Made by a program: the position numbers and the translations under genes
The notes under the pieces: generated by a model
Database searches by the model: none
What the model was told of the DNA's origin: nothing
The model's input: the letters and a program-made list of their open reading frames with translations, nothing else
Shown here: piece after piece, positions 60,745 to 64,000 of the stretch
Numbering within the stretch: the stretch's first letter is position 1
Layout of the letters: every line of letters starts with the position of its first letter
DNA from: Tubulanus polymorphus
Lineage: Eukaryota > Nemertea > Palaeonemertea > Tubulaniformes > Tubulanidae
Direction of reading: 5' to 3'
Assembly (NCBI RefSeq): GCF_964204645.1
Contig: NC_134026.1
Span: 20,540,650-20,604,649 of the forward strand
Length of the DNA: 64,000 nt

Positions 60745-60805
60745 CGTGCCGTGGCTGAGTGTAGCGATGCCATGAGGTTCGAATCCCTGCCGTAAGAGGA
60801 TATGC
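60745..60805 (+). repeat. tRNA-derived SINE-like piece
   Basis: GCCGTGGCTGAGTGTAGCGA is followed by GGTTCGAATCCCTGCCG. These are Pol III A-box (TGGCTGAGTG) and B-box (GGTTCGAATCC) sequences in the correct order but too close together for a tRNA. Confidence 0.6.
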
Positions 60806-61025
60806 GCAATCGTCGGTAAGATCGCCTAGTGTGTGAGGCTACGGCGATCGTTTGCCTCGAGTGCCGTATTCAACCGGCCAGTCACGGCTTTTCAACGCGC
60901 AGCGGCGCACTCAGTCGCCCGATAGCGTCGCCTAGTGTGTCAGCTATCCTTAAGGCGATCAAATCGGCGAGGAAATCTTCGGTGACTGAATCGGGTGATT
61001 GTGTCGGCTGAATAAACCAGTGTGT

Positions 61026-62435
61026 CTGGGACTGTGTCATCCGCTTCCTACGCAGAGACTCCAAATAGATAATCTTTTCAACTTTGAAATTTTGGAAAAC
61101 TCGTCTCTTCGTCTTCCTTACCAAAACATTCTGGGCAGGGCCTGGGATCTTTACTCGAGGGCAAAATCGTCCCCTTTGCACTTACGATATCAGGCTCCTC
61201 GATGAGTCAGTTCTTTTCGGAAAATTTTGATGCAGATGCGTCTTTCCGGCACAACTACCTGTTAGTGGAGCGCACTGCGGTGTATCGATTGGAAAAACGC
61301 TAACGACGGCGTCAGCGAGTTTCAAGACCACGTTCAATTAAGAATAATAAGATATGCTTGAAAACGCGATTGAATGGAAAATTTAATCAGTTCATTCCTC
61401 TTTGTTAACGCTTTTGGCGTACGCGTTGAACGGTTTAAAAACGTATAAAAGAAGTGAAATAATAAGGATTGTCTTATACATCGACGACAGTATAAGCTCC
61501 CTTTTGCAGGAAAGAAAACTTTAATTTGATTTTCGAGAGAAAAAATCTATTCTCTTTTGCTGATCATAGAATGATCCGAGAACTGTTTTTATGCGTCAGT
61601 GAATTGATGTTTTTTGTCAAGCTGCGAATGGATTAATTAAATGTAGTTGATACCTTGTGACTTTTTGAATGCTGTTCATTTTCTTGTTATAATTAAAACT
61701 TAATGGAATTATAGTTTCGTAGAAATAAAGACAAAATACTTCCATATGTTATGACTCGTGGTCGCCAACGTCCGTACCTTGATATACAAGATATTACAGT
61801 AAACCTCACCTAACCCGGAAAACTGGTCCTAGTTAAACAAATACCGGAATGAAGAAACGGAAATACACATTAGCAAGTCAGAAAGCGATTTCGTGTTTGC
61901 CCGAGTAGGCGAGGTTTGCTGGATACTTTTTGATTCTCGGTTCTTTCCAATAAATTCAATACTTTTATGGAAAATCTAACTGACCGTGCTCTCATCCAGT
62001 CGGCTTTGTTTAACCTGACATCTATTTCTGGAACAAGTGCCAAAATTACCAGACTATGATATTTTTAACGGACTGACTTACAACGATCAATTATATTAAG
62101 GCCGGCCTTGCGTGCATCTCGCTAAAATTTACCTTGTGGATGGTTGAATTATAGATTTTGACATAATCTATGAAAGAACAGCGCCTTCTTGGAGATGTCT
62201 TTTTCTCGAATCGTATTTATGTGTGTATATTAATTATTTGTTATTAGAGAGAATAAAGCATTCATTCATTCCTTCAGCCTTAGTCAGAACGTGGACGACA
62301 GAAGATAAACGTAAATACAAACTTGGAGAATATACGTAGGTTTACAAGTACATGTAAATAGTGTGTATTTCTCTCAGAACAGGAAGATCGCTATCAGAGA
62401 TATCTAGACCGATATATTCCAGTGGTTAGAAGTGG
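61026..62435. repeat. Second copy of the sulfotransferase 3' flank
   Basis: The text parallels 57486-59181 with small indels. Examples are TGTCATCCGCTTCCTAC, TTTGAAATTTTGGAAAACTC, TTCGTAGAAATAAAG and TCTGGAACAAGTGCCAAAAT. It holds no reading frame conserved between the copies and is 3' UTR and flank only. A possible retroelement tail with ATTC repeats (GCATTCATTCATTCC) lies near 62260. Confidence 0.85.
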
Positions 62436-62999
62436 TTATATCCACTCCATTGTGGCTGAAAAAATATGGAAACACGTAAAATATTAAGGTTGGAATATAC
62501 ATTTTAGAACACCCGAACAACCAGGATACATCTACTGGATATTCACAGTACGATTTTAGGTACTGTTCCCTCAAGTGAAAAAGACTAGTTAAGAAAAATC
62601 TCCCTAGTCATGTGGATGCCAAAAAGAAATGATATTGCATTTCCTTGATAGGGTCGCTTGCGATTTGTTTTTTTTTTCGTGTCAGTAGTTATGGATTCGG
62701 AACCAATTTTCACCGCTTTGCTTGTGGTCTAATCTTACCGGGATCCCATTCCTGGCGCGTTTGGGTTGCAGGTTCAGTGTTATCACCGACTACAAAACTG
62801 GTAGAAGCGAATGTTGCAATCGCCAAAGCAAGCAACAAAACTATAGACAAAGATAATCGTACATGTCATTGTATATGGTTTTCTCCTTGCTTTGAGCTGG
62901 GTGGTTACTACGAAACAGTGCAGGCGCAAAATATCAATTGAGAAACAGATGATCGAGACTCGGCCTACCGTTTCGAACGAGCAAGTTGATAACTGTCAT
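62436..62999 (-). CDS. 50-residue secreted peptide precursor, copy 2 (novel)
   Basis: Three exons on the - strand: 62969-62999, 62739-62840, 62436-62455. They have the same phases and lengths as copy 1. The signal peptide is MTVINLLVRN then VLLLALAIATFASTS. The C-terminal peptide is QEWDPATMEWI and a TAA stop. The dibasic Lys-Arg of copy 1 is Thr-Arg here, so processing may differ. The first donor is GTAGGC, weaker than the GTAAGT of copy 1. An in-frame TGA lies 6 nt upstream of the ATG, which fixes the start. Upstream of about 63008 it shares nothing with copy 1, so its promoter is different or missing. Confidence 0.55.
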
Positions 63000-63119
63000 C
63001 TTCGTTCAACGTGATAACGCTTTGCAGAGGTCCCGCGCCACCGCGACACGTTTTCGCAACGCAGCCTGATACCGGCTAGCATGTGTATTGGCGTAATTTT
63101 TCCCATCACGGCAGTCAAT

Positions 63120-63470
63120 CATTGACTAGAGGGATGGGGCATTTCAGTAATGATTGAAGTTCGAGCAAATCAGTGCACGTCGGGTGCAAGGGCTAACTGA
63201 AGTTGGTAATGGTTGATAATTGTTCTTAATCACTCTCTTCGCTTATCTCATCCTCATTATTTTTCATCATCTTTTCTATTCTTTTCTTGCTTTTTCTCTC
63301 CGTCTCCTTTTTTGATTTTCAAGGGTGCTTGCTATAGCGGCCTTATGGCCTTTGCTTGGCCCTCATAGGAAAGCCTTCTTAATTTCATTTTTGTTCTATT
63401 TGTAAATATTCTCATAATATGCTTTCTTGTGAAATAAATTGAAATTGAAATTTTTACTGAATTTTCACTT
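63120..63470 (+). mobile_element. Likely 3' end of a non-LTR retrotransposon
   Basis: GCGGCCTTATGGCCTTTGCT is followed by AGGAAAGCCTTC and a tail AAATAAATTGAAATTGAAAT, the repeating TGAAAT 3' end typical of CR1-like LINEs. No reverse transcriptase is present, so it is a 5'-truncated copy. The start is approximate. Confidence 0.5.
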
Positions 63471-63786
63471 TTTACTGAACTGCTTACAATTCGTCTGAAA
63501 TAACATGTCATAACACATAATAGAAGTTAAAAAAACGATATTTTTTAGAATTAGAAATTAACGTATTCTGTTATTTTTCGGCGGAATCGCCTCGTAGGAA
63601 AGTCAACCAATAACTTAAACGCGTTTGAACTTATTATTAATGAGGCCGAGGACGGTTTCAGAGAAACTTATCGTTCTCTCCCGCAACCTCTACGGCGGTA
63701 CTTACGAATGAAATGACACTCGAGCGTCGCAACGCGTCAATCGTTGGCATAGAATCACCGTCACCAGAAGCCGATGAGAAACAGTC
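63471..63786. other. Upstream region of the last gene
   Basis: This is non-coding DNA 5' of the ATG at 63787. No TATA box or other clear promoter element was identified. Confidence 0.4.
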
Positions 63787-64000
63787 ATGCTCCGTCTGGG
63801 TGTGAATTCGTGTCATTTTTTGGCCGTTCTAATTGCCGTGGTGGTCGGTCATTACAATATACCGCCTTTGGTATACGTTCCGTACAGAAGCGTTCCGGGC
63901 TGCGAATATAATTTCTCATTAGCAAGTGGCGTTGCGCTTATATTGAAGACGACCGCAGTCAACAGTGACCTCCAATGTGCTCGAATGTGCAAACGCACGG
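63787..64000 (+). CDS. Secreted protein, possible PAN/apple domain, 3' partial
   Basis: An open frame runs from the ATG at 63787 off the window end, giving 71 residues. The N-terminus has a signal peptide core (FLAVLIAVVVG). It is followed by GCEYNF, and then a spacing to SDLQCARMCKR that fits the start of a PAN/apple domain (Cys, about 30 residues, Cys-x-x-x-Cys). The domain call rests on that pattern alone. Other cysteine-rich secreted families are possible. Confidence 0.55.
   Translation, partial: MLRLGVNSCHFLAVLIAVVVGHYNIPPLVYVPYRSVPGCEYNFSLASGVALILKTTAVNSDLQCARMCKRT

Larger units (their letters stand above)
60421..61025. mobile_element. ~605-bp insertion with ACACACTGG / CCAGTGTGT ends
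   Basis: The insert interrupts the duplicated sulfotransferase 3' region: text before and after it is nearly continuous in the first copy at about 57465-57486. The outer 9 bases are exact inverses. Internal CCTAGTGTGT repeats and two tRNA-like pieces suggest a composite, possibly hAT-like, element. Confidence 0.5.

Overview
The window is eukaryotic nuclear DNA from an intron-rich, AT-rich genome. Every confident gene is split into short exons with GT..AG introns, and non-coding DNA is full of small inverted-repeat transposons. A neprilysin-type peptidase, LAT-type SLC7 transporters and SULT sulfotransferases together point to a bilaterian invertebrate. The repeats would fit a marine lophotrochozoan such as a mollusc or similar phylum, but that is a guess. 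The species cannot be read from the sequence.

Layout. (1) 1-16,978: the 3' nineteen exons of an M13 (neprilysin/ECE-like) zinc metallopeptidase gene on the + strand; its 5' end lies outside the window. Its introns carry a large foldback repeat (4454-6188), a MITE and a GGGAGA repeat. (2) 17.0-24.1 kb: intergenic DNA with no recognised gene. It contains a 1,656-bp nearly identical tandem duplication (20578-23889) carrying CTCF-like motifs. (3) 24.1-52.7 kb: five tandem, same-strand ten-coding-exon genes (A-E) for LAT-type amino acid transporters of 489-492 residues. All five are intact, and each has homologous upstream DNA; four have a separate 5' non-coding exon. The residue after the conserved Trp of TM6, part of the LAT1 substrate pocket, differs between copies. 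(4) 53.1-58.2 kb: an intact six-exon sulfotransferase gene with an unusual N-terminal hydrophobic segment. (5) 56.99-59.7 kb and 60.1-63.0 kb are two copies of one segment. The second copy holds a broken sulfotransferase remnant. On the - strand each copy holds an intact three-exon gene for a 50-residue secreted peptide precursor that a simple ORF scan misses. (6) 63,787-64,000: the first exon of a secreted, possibly PAN-domain protein, running off the window.

How the genes relate. The peptidase would act on extracellular peptides. The transporters would act as light chains paired with a 4F2hc/rBAT-like heavy chain outside this window. The sulfotransferase would use PAPS to sulfate a small molecule. 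No shared pathway is evident; tandem and segmental duplication is the common theme. Because the five transporter units align over introns and flanks, many transposon insertions can be bounded exactly against empty sites in the sister copies.

All exon boundaries were read by eye from splice consensus, phase continuity and protein family conservation. No alignment or database search was run.
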